Made by a program: the position numbers and the translations under genes. From DATDPY01 sp964395765 (GTDB taxonomy: Bacteria; Bacteroidota; Bacteroidia; Cytophagales; Cyclobacteriaceae): DNA of 11,533 nucleotides. Shown here in pieces: positions 1 to 7,328 of the stretch. The stretch is from NCBI GenBank assembly GCA_964395765.1, contig CAYNCU010000139.1, positions 1 to 11,533 on the forward strand, given 5' to 3'. Positions within the stretch are counted from its first letter, which is position 1. Each line of letters opens with the position of its first letter. Below the pieces are notes generated by a model. That model was not told the origin of the DNA and ran no database searches. It was given only the letters and a program-made list of their open reading frames with translations.

Positions 1-971
1 AAGATGGCATAATCGTAAATAGTGGATGACAAACCGCCGCCGCCTGAAAAATAGCCGGTCTTTTCAAGGGGGTAGTTCATATCGAGCGTTCCGTTGAAAA
101 CGGACTCCTGCTTTTTAATTGTACCGGTAGAATCGCCCACGAAAAAATTCACCAGCCGTGATGCTTTGGCGGCGGGCACATTAAAATAGGTGTCTTTCAT
201 CCCGAGCGGTTGAAAGATACGTTTCGTAAAAAAATCCTCCAGCGTCATACCCGACCATATTTGTACCAGGTAACCCAGCACATCCATGTTCAGACCGTAC
301 TTCCATTGCGTACCGGGTTGAAAAAAAAGCGGCAAGCCGCCCAATCGCTTCATCGCGTCGGAAAGTTTCTGATCTTTTACGCCCACCCCTCCGGTAACAT
401 AATATTTTGCATAAATGGCATTTTCTGCCGGTGTGCCGATGGCCGGGTATCCGATTCCTGAGGTATGCGTTAGCAGGTCACGGATAGTAACAGGCCGGTT
501 GGAAGGAACTGTTGTGAAGGTGGTGTCCTTGGGATTGTAAGTATCCAGTACTTTTTCATCAGCAAAAGAGGGTATATATTTCGAAACCGGGTCGTCCAGT
601 TTAAATTTTCCTTCTTGCCAAAGCATCATTACGGCCGTTACTGTTACGGCTTTGGTCTGGGAAGCGATGCGGAAGATGCCTGTTTTATCCAGCGGGGCTT
701 TTGTATCCGGATCATTGTAACCTTCAGCCTTATAGAAAACAATTTTTCCATGGCGGGCGATCAGCACCACCGAACCGTTGATCCATTTCTGTTTTACCCA
801 TGCTTTCATACCGGAATCCAGGCGGTCAAGGCCGGAAACAGAAAATCCTTCGTCAGCGGGCGGGGCTTCTGTCAATATTCCGGATCGTTTATTGGCAGGG
901 TTGGTGCAGGCGATCAAAGCCAGCAGCAAGAAAAGGATAATATTACAGGGATTGGCAGCCTTTTGTTTCAT
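1..971 (-). CDS. Beta-lactamase-family serine hydrolase, lipoprotein (C-terminus cut by window edge)
   Basis: The protein reads leftward from ATG at 971, and 323 codons are visible before the window ends, so the C-terminus is missing. Residues 1-21 form a lipoprotein signal with lipobox LIAC and Cys22 as the predicted lipidated residue, which places it in the cell envelope. The body matches the class C beta-lactamase / penicillin-binding-like hydrolase family. The SxxK motif is SQTK, with nucleophile Ser104 and base Lys107. It is followed by the conserved DLLTHTSGIGY stretch (165-175) and the second-motif tyrosine at Tyr225 (WKYGLNMDVLGYLV). The third motif (KTG/HTG-like) would lie in the missing part. 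Such proteins are usually esterases, D-aminopeptidases or peptidases acting on cell-wall or small ester/amide substrates; true beta-lactamase activity is uncommon. The substrate cannot be told from sequence. A Bacteroidetes-type promoter lies just upstream. Family assignment is secure; function is not. Confidence 0.93.
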   Translation of the reverse strand, partial: MKQKAANPCNIILFLLLALIACTNPANKRSGILTEAPPADEGFSVSGLDRLDSGMKAWVKQKWINGSVVLIARHGKIVFYKAEGYNDPDTKAPLDKTGIFRIASQTKAVTVTAVMMLWQEGKFKLDDPVSKYIPSFADEKVLDTYNPKDTTFTTVPSNRPVTIRDLLTHTSGIGYPAIGTPAENAIYAKYYVTGGVGVKDQKLSDAMKRLGGLPLFFQPGTQWKYGLNMDVLGYLVQIWSGMTLEDFFTKRIFQPLGMKDTYFNVPAAKASRLVNFFVGDSTGTIKKQESVFNGTLDMNYPLEKTGYFSGGGGLSSTIYDYAI

Positions 972-1309
972 GGTCTTGTAATTTGATAATCAAAAATATA
1001 ATTTTTTTTAAATGCTGCAAGTTTTAATCCATCTTCGCGTTCCGTTACGGCGGACGAGAAGGCTGTGGTATAATTCCCCGGAGCTCTGCCGGAAATTTGG
1101 TTCCACGGCTTGCCCTGCGATTAAATACCTTTTATTTGGTAACCCTGGTTTGATAATGGTTAAATTGAAAATAAGGAGGTTAAAGCTCCGGATCCCCTTT
1201 TAATTTTACTACTATTCTTTTCTCTAATCCATTCCAGAATAATTACCTTGCAACGAAATCATTAAGGATTTTGGCCTGGATAGGAAATTAGAATTAAAAT
1301 TTAAAAGAA
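972..1309. other. Divergent intergenic region without a gene
   Basis: This 338-bp spacer separates the leftward hydrolase from the rightward SDR gene. It carries the hydrolase promoter near its left end. An open frame of 63 codons at 1012-1203 resembles no known protein, is rich in arginine and leucine, and is not believed to be a gene. No clear TAnnTTTG box was found in front of the SDR; the nearest candidate is TACCTTG near 1246, one base short of consensus, so the SDR promoter is not located. Confidence 0.6.
991..1020 (-). promoter_or_regulatory. Bacteroidetes-type promoter for the serine hydrolase gene
   Basis: On the minus strand, TTG (1018-1020) is followed after 19 bp by TATTTTTG (991-998). 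This fits the TTG / TAnnTTTG (-33/-7) pattern of Bacteroidota primary sigma factor promoters. The -7 box lies about 20 bp upstream of the ATG at 971, giving a short leader. The call rests on motif and spacing only. Confidence 0.5.
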
Positions 1310-2047
1310 ATGAGATTAAAAGATAAAATTGCGTTGATCACCGGGGGGGCTAACGGCATAGGGTTAGCCACTGCTGAACGCTTTGTTAAAGAAGGTGCAA
1401 AAATTATTTTATGGGATGTATCCGATAAAGTTGCCGAAGTGGCAGAGCGGCTGAAAAAAGAAAACCAAGAAGTCATTTTCAAAAAAGTTTCGGTAACGGA
1501 CCGGGACCAGGTGCAGCAAGCGGTGGCCGAAGCTCATGCCCATTTCGGACGAATTGATATTCTTATCAACAATGCCGGGATCACTAAAGACAGGACCTTG
1601 CTTAAAATGTCGAAACAGGAATGGGATGATGTTATCGCGGTTAACCTTACCGGCGTCTTCAATTGTACGCAGGCCGTTGCACCGATTATGAAGGAACAAA
1701 GCTATGGCCGCATTGTTTCCTCCTCCTCCAATGTTGCCATCCGCGGTAATTTTGGACAGACCAACTATGTCGCCACTAAATCGGCTATTATCGGCATGAC
1801 GAAAGTATGGGCTATGGAACTCGGTCGCTACGGCATCACTGCGAATTGCATTGCCCCCGGTTTTATCCATACGGCAATGACCGACCTCATGCCCGAAGAG
1901 ATACGCAAACAAAGCCTGCCTCTTATACCGCTTGGCCGATGGGGACAGCCGGAAGATATTGCCAACGGTTATCTTTACCTGGCATCCGATGAGGCATCGT
2001 TCGTCAATGGCATTTGTCTGACTATTGACGGGGGGGCGGCCAGGTGA
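1310..2047 (+). CDS. Short-chain dehydrogenase/reductase, probable NAD-dependent 3-hydroxyacyl-CoA dehydrogenase or FabG-like reductase
   Basis: This 245-residue classical SDR is complete. The cofactor motif TGGANGIG is at 11-18. Asp36 at the end of the second beta strand (LWDVS) usually selects NAD(H) over NADP(H). NNAG is at 87-90 and the structural Asn is Asn112. The catalytic set is Ser140, Tyr153 and Lys157 (NYVATK), and the C-terminus is the usual LTIDGGAAR. Closest in feel are FabG and acetoacetyl-CoA reductase (PhaB) proteins, but NADPH-type residues are absent, so an oxidative role on 3-hydroxyacyl-CoA is plausible. The downstream FadN-like protein has a ruined dehydrogenase domain and a thiolase follows it, so this enzyme may fill the dehydrogenase step. 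That role is inference; substrate and stereospecificity are not visible. The start ATG at 1310 begins the MRLKDKIALITG opening typical of the family. The 3' end overlaps an antisense transporter remnant. Confidence 0.9.
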   Translation: MRLKDKIALITGGANGIGLATAERFVKEGAKIILWDVSDKVAEVAERLKKENQEVIFKKVSVTDRDQVQQAVAEAHAHFGRIDILINNAGITKDRTLLKMSKQEWDDVIAVNLTGVFNCTQAVAPIMKEQSYGRIVSSSSNVAIRGNFGQTNYVATKSAIIGMTKVWAMELGRYGITANCIAPGFIHTAMTDLMPEEIRKQSLPLIPLGRWGQPEDIANGYLYLASDEASFVNGICLTIDGGAAR

Positions 2048-2355
2048 TTTCCGCCTGTTTCAACTTTTTAGTTTCAGATCCAAATCCGGTTTTTTTCAGA
2101 AACAAAAAGAGGAAGGTGGAGGCTACACTCTCCAGGCTGATGGCAACCATGTCTGATTCCCGGGATTGTACACCCAGGGCAGGGACAATCATATCGCTGA
2201 TCCCGCCGACTCCCTTTGGCCCCAAAACCAAGCCGGTCAGATTGAGCACCAGAAACAATATAGCCTGGGCATGCAAACGCATTGATGCCGGGACGAGTTT
2301 GTCTGCGGGCCGCGGCAATGGACGGACCCAGATACATGCTTTGGAGCGCAGACAC
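2022..2355 (-). pseudogene. Truncated, frameshifted remnant of a Spinster-like MFS transporter (C-terminal part)
   Basis: On the minus strand, one frame from 2355 reads LQSMYLGPSIAAA. A second frame, from about 2310, continues as ADKLVPASMRLHAQAIL, then FLVLNLTGLVLGPKGVGGIS, a hydrophobic final helix (STFLFLFLKKT) and a stop at 2022-2024. Joined, these match the end of Spinster-type major facilitator transporters (MYLGP, a conserved R-A-x-AIL-FxxNLxGLxLGP segment, last helix). A shift of frame is needed near 2300-2312, and a TAA lies directly upstream of the first piece at 2356-2358, so about three quarters of a normal transporter of around 420 residues is missing. The tail overlaps the last 26 bp of the SDR gene, tail to tail. 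No useful product is expected. The remaining spacer (2356-2545) is AT-rich and holds only a short direct repeat. This is clear as a family fragment but short, so the subfamily name is less certain. Confidence 0.72.
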
Positions 2356-2468
2356 TTATACGGAGTAAGGATAAAAAAGTACAGGGAAGGAATGGACCTT
2401 CTGCTGAAAAAAAAGGAATTGATTTTTGTTTTTCAAATTCTGATATAGTGATTTATTTAAGATCGACA

Positions 2469-2572
2469 GAATTATAAATAAATTATTAGTTAATTTACCC
2501 GATCAACGCAGGTTGCCAATTTACCTGCACTGAAGTTTAGTGGATATGAGTTTAAATCGAATTATAAATAAA
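2469..2572 (+). repeat. 14-bp direct repeat, copies 90 bp apart, upstream of and inside the FadN-like gene start
   Basis: GAATTATAAATAAA occurs at 2469-2482 and again at 2559-2572. The spacing of exactly 90 bp puts both copies in the same codon phase: the genuine gene reads RIINKVAVLG and the upstream copy would read RIINKLLVNL. The upstream copy has no start codon and meets TGA at 2531, so it is not translated. It may be a leftover of a local duplication of the gene start, or chance in AT-rich DNA. Confidence 0.4.
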
Positions 2573-4180
2573 GTCGCTGTGCTCGGTACGGACGACAGGA
2601 GCGCGACGATCGCCTGCCATTTTGCCAATGCGGGTTTGCAGGTGTTGCTGCTGGGCATGCCAGGTAAAGGAGACGATCTGAAATCCCGGAATAAGCCGGC
2701 GGTGGATGCGTTAACATCCGCTCTTAAATCGAAACCTTCACCCATTTATTCCAGACACTTTATAAATCAAATAGCAACCGGAAATTTCGGACAGGATATG
2801 TCAAAAATTGCTGACTGCGATTGGGTAATTGACGCAATGGCAGACAACCCGGATATGAAGCAAAAGATGTTTGAGCAGGTGGATCAGTTCCGCAAGCCCG
2901 GTAGTTTGATCACCTTTACCACTCCGGGCGCAGCGATCCACCCGTTGGCCGAAGGACGAAGTACGGACTTCAGGGAAAACTTATGCGGGATGCAATTTTC
3001 CGGGCTTCTGCGTTATTCGCAATCTCTGGAGATCGCACCGACAGAGGAAACTTTGCCCGAAGTGGTTGACTTTTTGATGTTTTATGGTGAAAAGTATCTG
3101 GGCAAAGCGACTATTTTGGTAAAGAACACCTCGGGTGTCGTCAAGGTACAAGACGATATAATGTACCCGGATGCCAATGAAGTTAGTGTGTTGGAAAATA
3201 TCCGCAGTACCCGTACCCTTTGGAAAAACGAAGGCGCTTCCATTTTCGATTTGGGAGATGGCATCATTAACCTGGAATTTCACACCGAAAAAAATATCAT
3301 TACCAGCGAAGTGATCGCGGGTATTAACCATGCTGTCAGTCTTGCTGAACAAAACTACAACGGACTGGTCATCTACAACGAAGGGACCAACTTCAGCGAG
3401 GGGTCCGATGTCGCCATGCTATTTGCCCTGGCATCTAAGCAAAAGTTTGATGAGATAAACACAATTATCAAATCATTTCAGGATGCTATCCTGCGAATCC
3501 GGTATTCGTCGATTCCGGTTGTGGTGGCTCCGCACAAGACGGCTTTAGGAAGCGGATGCGAATTGTGCCTGCATGCCGATAAGATTGTCGCGCAAGCCGA
3601 GTTGTACATGGGGCTGGGTGAAATTAATGCGGGATTAATCCCGTTCGGCGGAGGCACGAAAGAGTTTATTTTACGCCTCAGCGACGAAATAGCGGAAGGA
3701 GATATTGAAGTGAATAATTTCCGCCGCAGATTTTTAACTATCGCACAGGCAAAAATATCTGCTTCGGCGTACGAAGCCTTTGAACTCGGCTACCTGAAGA
3801 AAGACCGGGATGTGGTGATCATGTCGCATCGCCGTTTACTGGCCGAGGCTAAAAAACAATGCCTGCTTCTGGCCGACGAAGGCTATGTTCAACCTATGCG
3901 ACGTACCGACATCAGGGTGCTGGGCAAGTTGGCCCTGGGCCTGGGCTATGCCGGGGCAAACAGTATGTACATCGGCCATTATATCAGCCAATACGATATG
4001 AAAATATCACAAAAACTTGCCTTTATAATGGCAGGGGGCGATTTGTCCCAACCGACATTAGTCAATGAAGATTATTTGCTGGGCATGGAACGCGAGGCCC
4101 TTATTTCCCTTTGTGCAGAACCTGAAAGCCTGGAGAGGATGCAATCCATTCTTACCGTAGGTGAAGTATTAGAAAATTAA
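2546..4180 (+). CDS. FadN-like 3-hydroxyacyl-CoA dehydrogenase/enoyl-CoA hydratase protein with a degenerate, internally deleted dehydrogenase half
   Basis: The product has 544 residues from ATG 2546; GTG at 2540 is an alternative start in the same frame. FadN-type proteins are usually about 790-800 residues: Rossmann domain, dehydrogenase C-terminal domain, crotonase domain. Here residues 1-199 still align to the Rossmann part (KVAVLG, IACHFANAG, ADCDW, LEIAPT). The glycine motif is broken (LGTDDRSATIA instead of LGSGVMGSxIA), the catalytic serine position is Pro127, and the catalytic histidine is Gln150 (CGMQF for CGTHF). Glu162 remains. The dehydrogenase C-terminal domain, with its substrate Asn, is absent: KNTSGVV (193-199) runs within about 13 residues into the region preceding the hydratase (VLENIRSTRTLWKNEGASI). 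The crotonase domain is intact, with the oxyanion segment NFSEGSD (282-288) and catalytic Glu339 (GCELC) and Glu359 (GLGEINAG). It is therefore predicted to be a cytoplasmic enoyl-CoA hydratase/isomerase without dehydrogenase activity. The thiolase gene follows 11 bp later, almost certainly co-transcribed. Confidence 0.92.
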   Translation: MSLNRIINKVAVLGTDDRSATIACHFANAGLQVLLLGMPGKGDDLKSRNKPAVDALTSALKSKPSPIYSRHFINQIATGNFGQDMSKIADCDWVIDAMADNPDMKQKMFEQVDQFRKPGSLITFTTPGAAIHPLAEGRSTDFRENLCGMQFSGLLRYSQSLEIAPTEETLPEVVDFLMFYGEKYLGKATILVKNTSGVVKVQDDIMYPDANEVSVLENIRSTRTLWKNEGASIFDLGDGIINLEFHTEKNIITSEVIAGINHAVSLAEQNYNGLVIYNEGTNFSEGSDVAMLFALASKQKFDEINTIIKSFQDAILRIRYSSIPVVVAPHKTALGSGCELCLHADKIVAQAELYMGLGEINAGLIPFGGGTKEFILRLSDEIAEGDIEVNNFRRRFLTIAQAKISASAYEAFELGYLKKDRDVVIMSHRRLLAEAKKQCLLLADEGYVQPMRRTDIRVLGKLALGLGYAGANSMYIGHYISQYDMKISQKLAFIMAGGDLSQPTLVNEDYLLGMEREALISLCAEPESLERMQSILTVGEVLEN

Positions 4181-4191
4181 ATTAAAGCTAA

Positions 4192-5370
4192 ATGGAGGCA
4201 TATATAGTAGCAGGCACCCGGAGCGCGGTAGGAAAAGCAAAACGGGGGGGATTTAAGTTCACCCGCCCGGATACACTGGCAGCTGCGGTGATAAAACACT
4301 TGGTGACTTTGGTACCCAATGTAGACAAAGAGCATATTGACGACATAATTGTGGGTAATACCACGCCTGAGGCTGAACAGGGACTGAATGTAGGGCGGTT
4401 GATCTCGCTGATGGCACTGGATACCGACACGGTGCCGGGTATGACTGTGAACCGGTATTGTGCTTCCGGATTGGAAGCTATCACCATTGCATCGGCCAAG
4501 ATAAATAGCAATCTTGCCGATTGCATTATCGCTGGGGGTGTTGAAAGCATGAGCCTCCTTCCCATGGGAGGGTGGCGCATGCTGCCTAATCCTGATGTTG
4601 TTCTTGCGCACCCCGACTATTATTGGGGCATGGGCTTGACGGCCGAAGCGGTCGCCAGAGAATTTAAGATCAGCCGGGAGGAACAGGATGAGTTTTCATA
4701 TCATTCTCACAAAAAGGCTGTCAATGCAATTAAGGCTGAGAAATTCAAGGGACAGATAGCACCAATAAAAATAACAGAAACCTATCTGGACGAAAATAAT
4801 GATCGTAAAAAACGTGAATTTACCGTGGACACCGACGAAGGTCCGCGTGAGGATACCTCACCCATTGCGTTGGCGAAATTAAAGCCTGTATTCGATGCCC
4901 GGGGTACGGTAACGGCAGGCAATTCGTCGCAAACAAGTGATGGGGCGGCATTTTTGATGGTTGTAAGCGAGCGGTTTTTGAAAGCAAATAATCTGAAACC
5001 TATAGCGAGGCTGATTGATTATACCGTTGTAGGCGTGCCGCCACGAATCATGGGTATCGGACCGCTGTATTCAATTCCCGAAACACTGAAAAGGGCAGGC
5101 CTGAAACAGGAGGATATGGATTTGATAGAGCTGAACGAAGCATTTGCATCCCAGGTTGTTGCAATAATAAAAGGCCTTGACCTGAATCCGGAAATTGTAA
5201 ATGTTAACGGCGGAGCGATCGCCTTAGGGCATCCTATGGGATGTACAGGAGCAAAGTTATCGGTACAGTTATTTGAAGAATTAAAACTGCGTAAGCAAAA
5301 GTACGGCATGGTAACCATGTGCGTGGGTACCGGACAAGGGGCTTCTGCAATTTTTGAATTTTTGAATTAA
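4192..5370 (+). CDS. fadA: Acetyl-CoA C-acyltransferase (3-ketoacyl-CoA thiolase)
   Basis: This full-length thiolase of 392 residues catalyses the last beta-oxidation step: CoA-dependent cleavage of 3-ketoacyl-CoA to acetyl-CoA and a shortened acyl-CoA. All catalytic elements are present: nucleophile Cys90 (NRYCASGLEA), NEAFA at 315-319, His347 in the GHPMGCTGAK block, and the acid/base Cys377 (CVGTGQG). TAGNSSQTSDGAA (241-253) is also typical. The sequence resembles the Bacillus FadA partner of FadN more than the FadB-associated thiolase, in keeping with its neighbour; the symbol rests on that resemblance. It starts 11 bp after the hydratase stop, so the two genes form an operon. No acyl-CoA dehydrogenase or acyl-CoA ligase is in the window, so earlier pathway steps must be encoded elsewhere. 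A biosynthetic direction (acetoacetyl-CoA formation) cannot be excluded. Confidence 0.96.
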   Translation: MEAYIVAGTRSAVGKAKRGGFKFTRPDTLAAAVIKHLVTLVPNVDKEHIDDIIVGNTTPEAEQGLNVGRLISLMALDTDTVPGMTVNRYCASGLEAITIASAKINSNLADCIIAGGVESMSLLPMGGWRMLPNPDVVLAHPDYYWGMGLTAEAVAREFKISREEQDEFSYHSHKKAVNAIKAEKFKGQIAPIKITETYLDENNDRKKREFTVDTDEGPREDTSPIALAKLKPVFDARGTVTAGNSSQTSDGAAFLMVVSERFLKANNLKPIARLIDYTVVGVPPRIMGIGPLYSIPETLKRAGLKQEDMDLIELNEAFASQVVAIIKGLDLNPEIVNVNGGAIALGHPMGCTGAKLSVQLFEELKLRKQKYGMVTMCVGTGQGASAIFEFLN

Positions 5371-5426
5371 AGGATAAACAAGTGATGACTTTTTACGTAA
5401 TCATCTCTTCAGATTTGGCCCGCTTA

Positions 5427-5445
5427 ACCGGACCCGGTATTTTTT
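5427..5445 (+). terminator. Possible weak intrinsic terminator after the thiolase gene
   Basis: ACCG (5427-5430) can pair with CGGT (5435-5438) across a GACC loop, and six T residues follow at 5440-5445. The stem is only 4-5 bp. It sits in the 73-bp gap between the convergent thiolase and esterase genes, where a terminator is expected. The T tract overlaps the esterase stop codon. Confidence 0.3.
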
Positions 5446-7126
5446 AAGATTCCAATGCTTTTCTGGCTTCCCTGTCGGGATCATTTTTAAGTTCGCATAC
5501 GTCATTCAGAATCATTGTTTCGCCGTTTTCAACAGAATATCTTTTCCATTCCGGGAGTCCGCCTCCGTTGGGATTACCGGTTTTCATAAATTGTACCAGT
5601 GCTCCCGACATTTTAGAAGATAATTTCCGGGGCCTGGCGCCTCCTCCGGTATGCGAAATCTGAACATCAGTATTATAGTACCAAAATGAAATATCCATCG
5701 TATGAAAAGCCCTTAGCCGGCCGTCAAATACAGGAGGATCCCAGCCAAACCAGGCCAGGAATACCGGGGCTTTCTGGGTGGCTTTTGCATTCGCCATGTC
5801 GATGGTTCTTTTCCTGTTACTCAGCACCATGGATAATATTTCAATTGGTTTTCTGCCGGGGAAACTTTTGGCATAAGCATCAATGACGGCAGAAGGATTT
5901 TTTATCGGTCCGCCGAACCCCCTGATCGTATTTGCTAATTCCTTCGCTTTGTCTAAAGTAATATTCTCAAGCGATGAGTCGAATGCACTAGGCGATCTTT
6001 CGTAAAAAGTGCTGCTGATGATCATGGGAATTTCTGCCGCCAGGGGAGAGGCAACCGGAGAATAAGGTTGTTGCGGTACATAAATACCGTCCGCAACCGG
6101 ACTGAAACCGCTCCCAAAACCAGTGATTCCCGAATCCTTTCTGTATTGCATGGCGGCCTTGTTGGCAATCGCATAATAATCCCGCCAGGGTAATTCCTGG
6201 AGTTTATCAATCTGAGAAGGTTTTAATTCCGCTTCACGCAAAATATAAGTGGCAAGCTTTTCGCTGTTACTTTTTTCTGCAACAGTGAGTGTAACTCCGC
6301 TTAGCGCAACCGCCTTATGAAACAAATCCTTAGCTGAGGGCATTGCGGTAAGAATACATACCTTGGCGCCGCCTCCGGACTGTCCCATGATAGTGACATT
6401 GGAAGGGTCACCGCCAAAATTTGAAATATTATCCCTGATCCATTCCAGGGCAGCAACGATATCCAGCATTCCGACATTTCCGGAAGCTGCGTATTTTTCA
6501 TCGCCAATTCCTGCAAAATTGGCAAAACCCAAAGGCCCTAAACGGTGATTCAGGGAACAAAATACAATATCTCCCTGACGGCTTAAATTCTCACCATGAT
6601 ATTCAGGGTGTTCGATGGAATTACCGCTTGTGTATCCGCCTCCGTGTATCCATAATAATACGGGTCTTTTTTTATTATCATTATATCCTGGCGTCCATAC
6701 ATTTATTCCAAGGCAATTTTCACTTACGTCATCATAGTGCCAGTAATCAGTAAATGCCAGGTACCGGTTGGCATAAAAATTATCTAGTAACTGGGGCGCC
6801 GCATTGGGCCAGTATACGGCAGGGAATATGTCATTCCAGGGATCCGGTTTTTGCGGTGGCATAAACCTGTTCTTTCCAGAAGTATCAGCCCCGTAAGGTA
6901 TGCCCAGGAAATTATAAATGTCCTTATGGATAAAACCCCTCACTTTTCCGTAAGTAGTTTCATTCACGGCGATTTTATCACCGATAAACATAATCTGACC
7001 ATCTTCTTCCTCGTTTTTCTTTGAGGGATTCGAACATGAAGTTAAGGAAGGGGTTGTAGCCCCGAAAGTGAGCCCGGCGGCCGCAGCGCCCATGTTTTGA
7101 AGGAATTTACGTCTGTTTGATTTCAT
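5444..7126 (-). CDS. Type-B carboxylesterase (para-nitrobenzyl-esterase family), Tat-exported probable lipoprotein
   Basis: The protein has 560 residues and reads leftward from ATG 7126. The N-terminus is a twin-arginine signal (NRRKFLQ at 4-10, then an Ala/Gly-rich hydrophobic stretch) ending in LTSC, so Cys31 may be lipidated; the mature protein would be periplasmic or membrane-anchored. The alpha/beta-hydrolase fold of the carboxylesterase/cholinesterase family is clear: NFLGIPYG near the start, ENCLGINVWTP (136-146), oxyanion HGGG (161-164), and the nucleophile elbow GQSGGG with Ser250 (most relatives have GESAGG). The acid is likely Glu376 (STFYERS) and the histidine His475 (AFHTMDISFWYY). 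All three catalytic residues are present. It hydrolyses carboxylic esters; the natural substrate is unknown. The gene is convergent with the thiolase and divergent from the DUF1080 gene. Confidence 0.95.
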   Translation of the reverse strand: MKSNRRKFLQNMGAAAAGLTFGATTPSLTSCSNPSKKNEEEDGQIMFIGDKIAVNETTYGKVRGFIHKDIYNFLGIPYGADTSGKNRFMPPQKPDPWNDIFPAVYWPNAAPQLLDNFYANRYLAFTDYWHYDDVSENCLGINVWTPGYNDNKKRPVLLWIHGGGYTSGNSIEHPEYHGENLSRQGDIVFCSLNHRLGPLGFANFAGIGDEKYAASGNVGMLDIVAALEWIRDNISNFGGDPSNVTIMGQSGGGAKVCILTAMPSAKDLFHKAVALSGVTLTVAEKSNSEKLATYILREAELKPSQIDKLQELPWRDYYAIANKAAMQYRKDSGITGFGSGFSPVADGIYVPQQPYSPVASPLAAEIPMIISSTFYERSPSAFDSSLENITLDKAKELANTIRGFGGPIKNPSAVIDAYAKSFPGRKPIEILSMVLSNRKRTIDMANAKATQKAPVFLAWFGWDPPVFDGRLRAFHTMDISFWYYNTDVQISHTGGGARPRKLSSKMSGALVQFMKTGNPNGGGLPEWKRYSVENGETMILNDVCELKNDPDREARKALES

Positions 7127-7220
7127 CTTGATTAAAATTAAGCACTAAATATTGTTGATCGATTAATTAACAATTTAAGCATCTCTAATTATTGATGGTA
7201 ACTTTCCGGCCAAAAAATAT

Positions 7221-7233
7221 CCTGAATTTCAGG
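7221..7233. promoter_or_regulatory. 13-bp perfect dyad, possible operator
   Basis: CCTGAA-T-TTCAGG is a perfect inverted repeat with a single central base. It starts about 95 bp upstream of the esterase ATG, a position suitable for a regulator site. Only the symmetry supports it. Confidence 0.25.
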
Positions 7234-7312
7234 AACGGAATTTTGGTTCTATCCCATAGTGTCCTCCCGACCGGGTTGGGGCAACGGATTTGCATCAATA
7301 CTTTAATTGCCG

Positions 7313-7328
7313 TGTGACGTCAGGCACA
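7313..7328. promoter_or_regulatory. CRP-like dyad
   Basis: TGTGA-CGTCAG-GCACA differs by one base from the classic CRP/FNR-family pattern TGTGA-N6-TCACA and also contains the palindrome TGACGTCA. It lies about 185 bp from the esterase start and 195 bp from the DUF1080 start. Catabolite-type control would suit two exported hydrolytic proteins, but whether CRP-family regulators of this phylum use this pattern is unknown to me. Confidence 0.25.

Noticed and set aside
615..986. Plus-strand open frames within the serine hydrolase region (also 210-461 and 778-981)
   Set aside because: They are shadows of the minus-strand hydrolase, whose frame has a lipoprotein signal and catalytic motifs.
1012..1203. 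63-codon plus-strand open frame
   Set aside because: It has no recognisable motif, an unusual composition and no link to its neighbours; it begins within the promoter zone of the hydrolase.
1409..1912. 167-codon minus-strand open frame inside the SDR gene
   Set aside because: It is the complement of a fully convincing SDR and its protein resembles nothing known.
2044..2448. 134-codon plus-strand open frame between the SDR and FadN-like genes
   Set aside because: It is the antisense of the MFS remnant; its translation shows no family features, whereas the minus strand gives clear transporter segments.
4177..4611. Minus-strand open frames inside the thiolase gene
   Set aside because: They are complementary shadows of a complete thiolase with all catalytic residues.
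6248..6256. GQSGGG elbow in the esterase considered as an unusual active site
   Set aside because: The region encoding residue 250 shows Gln in place of the commoner Glu before the serine, but this variant is frequent among bacterial carboxylesterases and the rest of the triad is intact.
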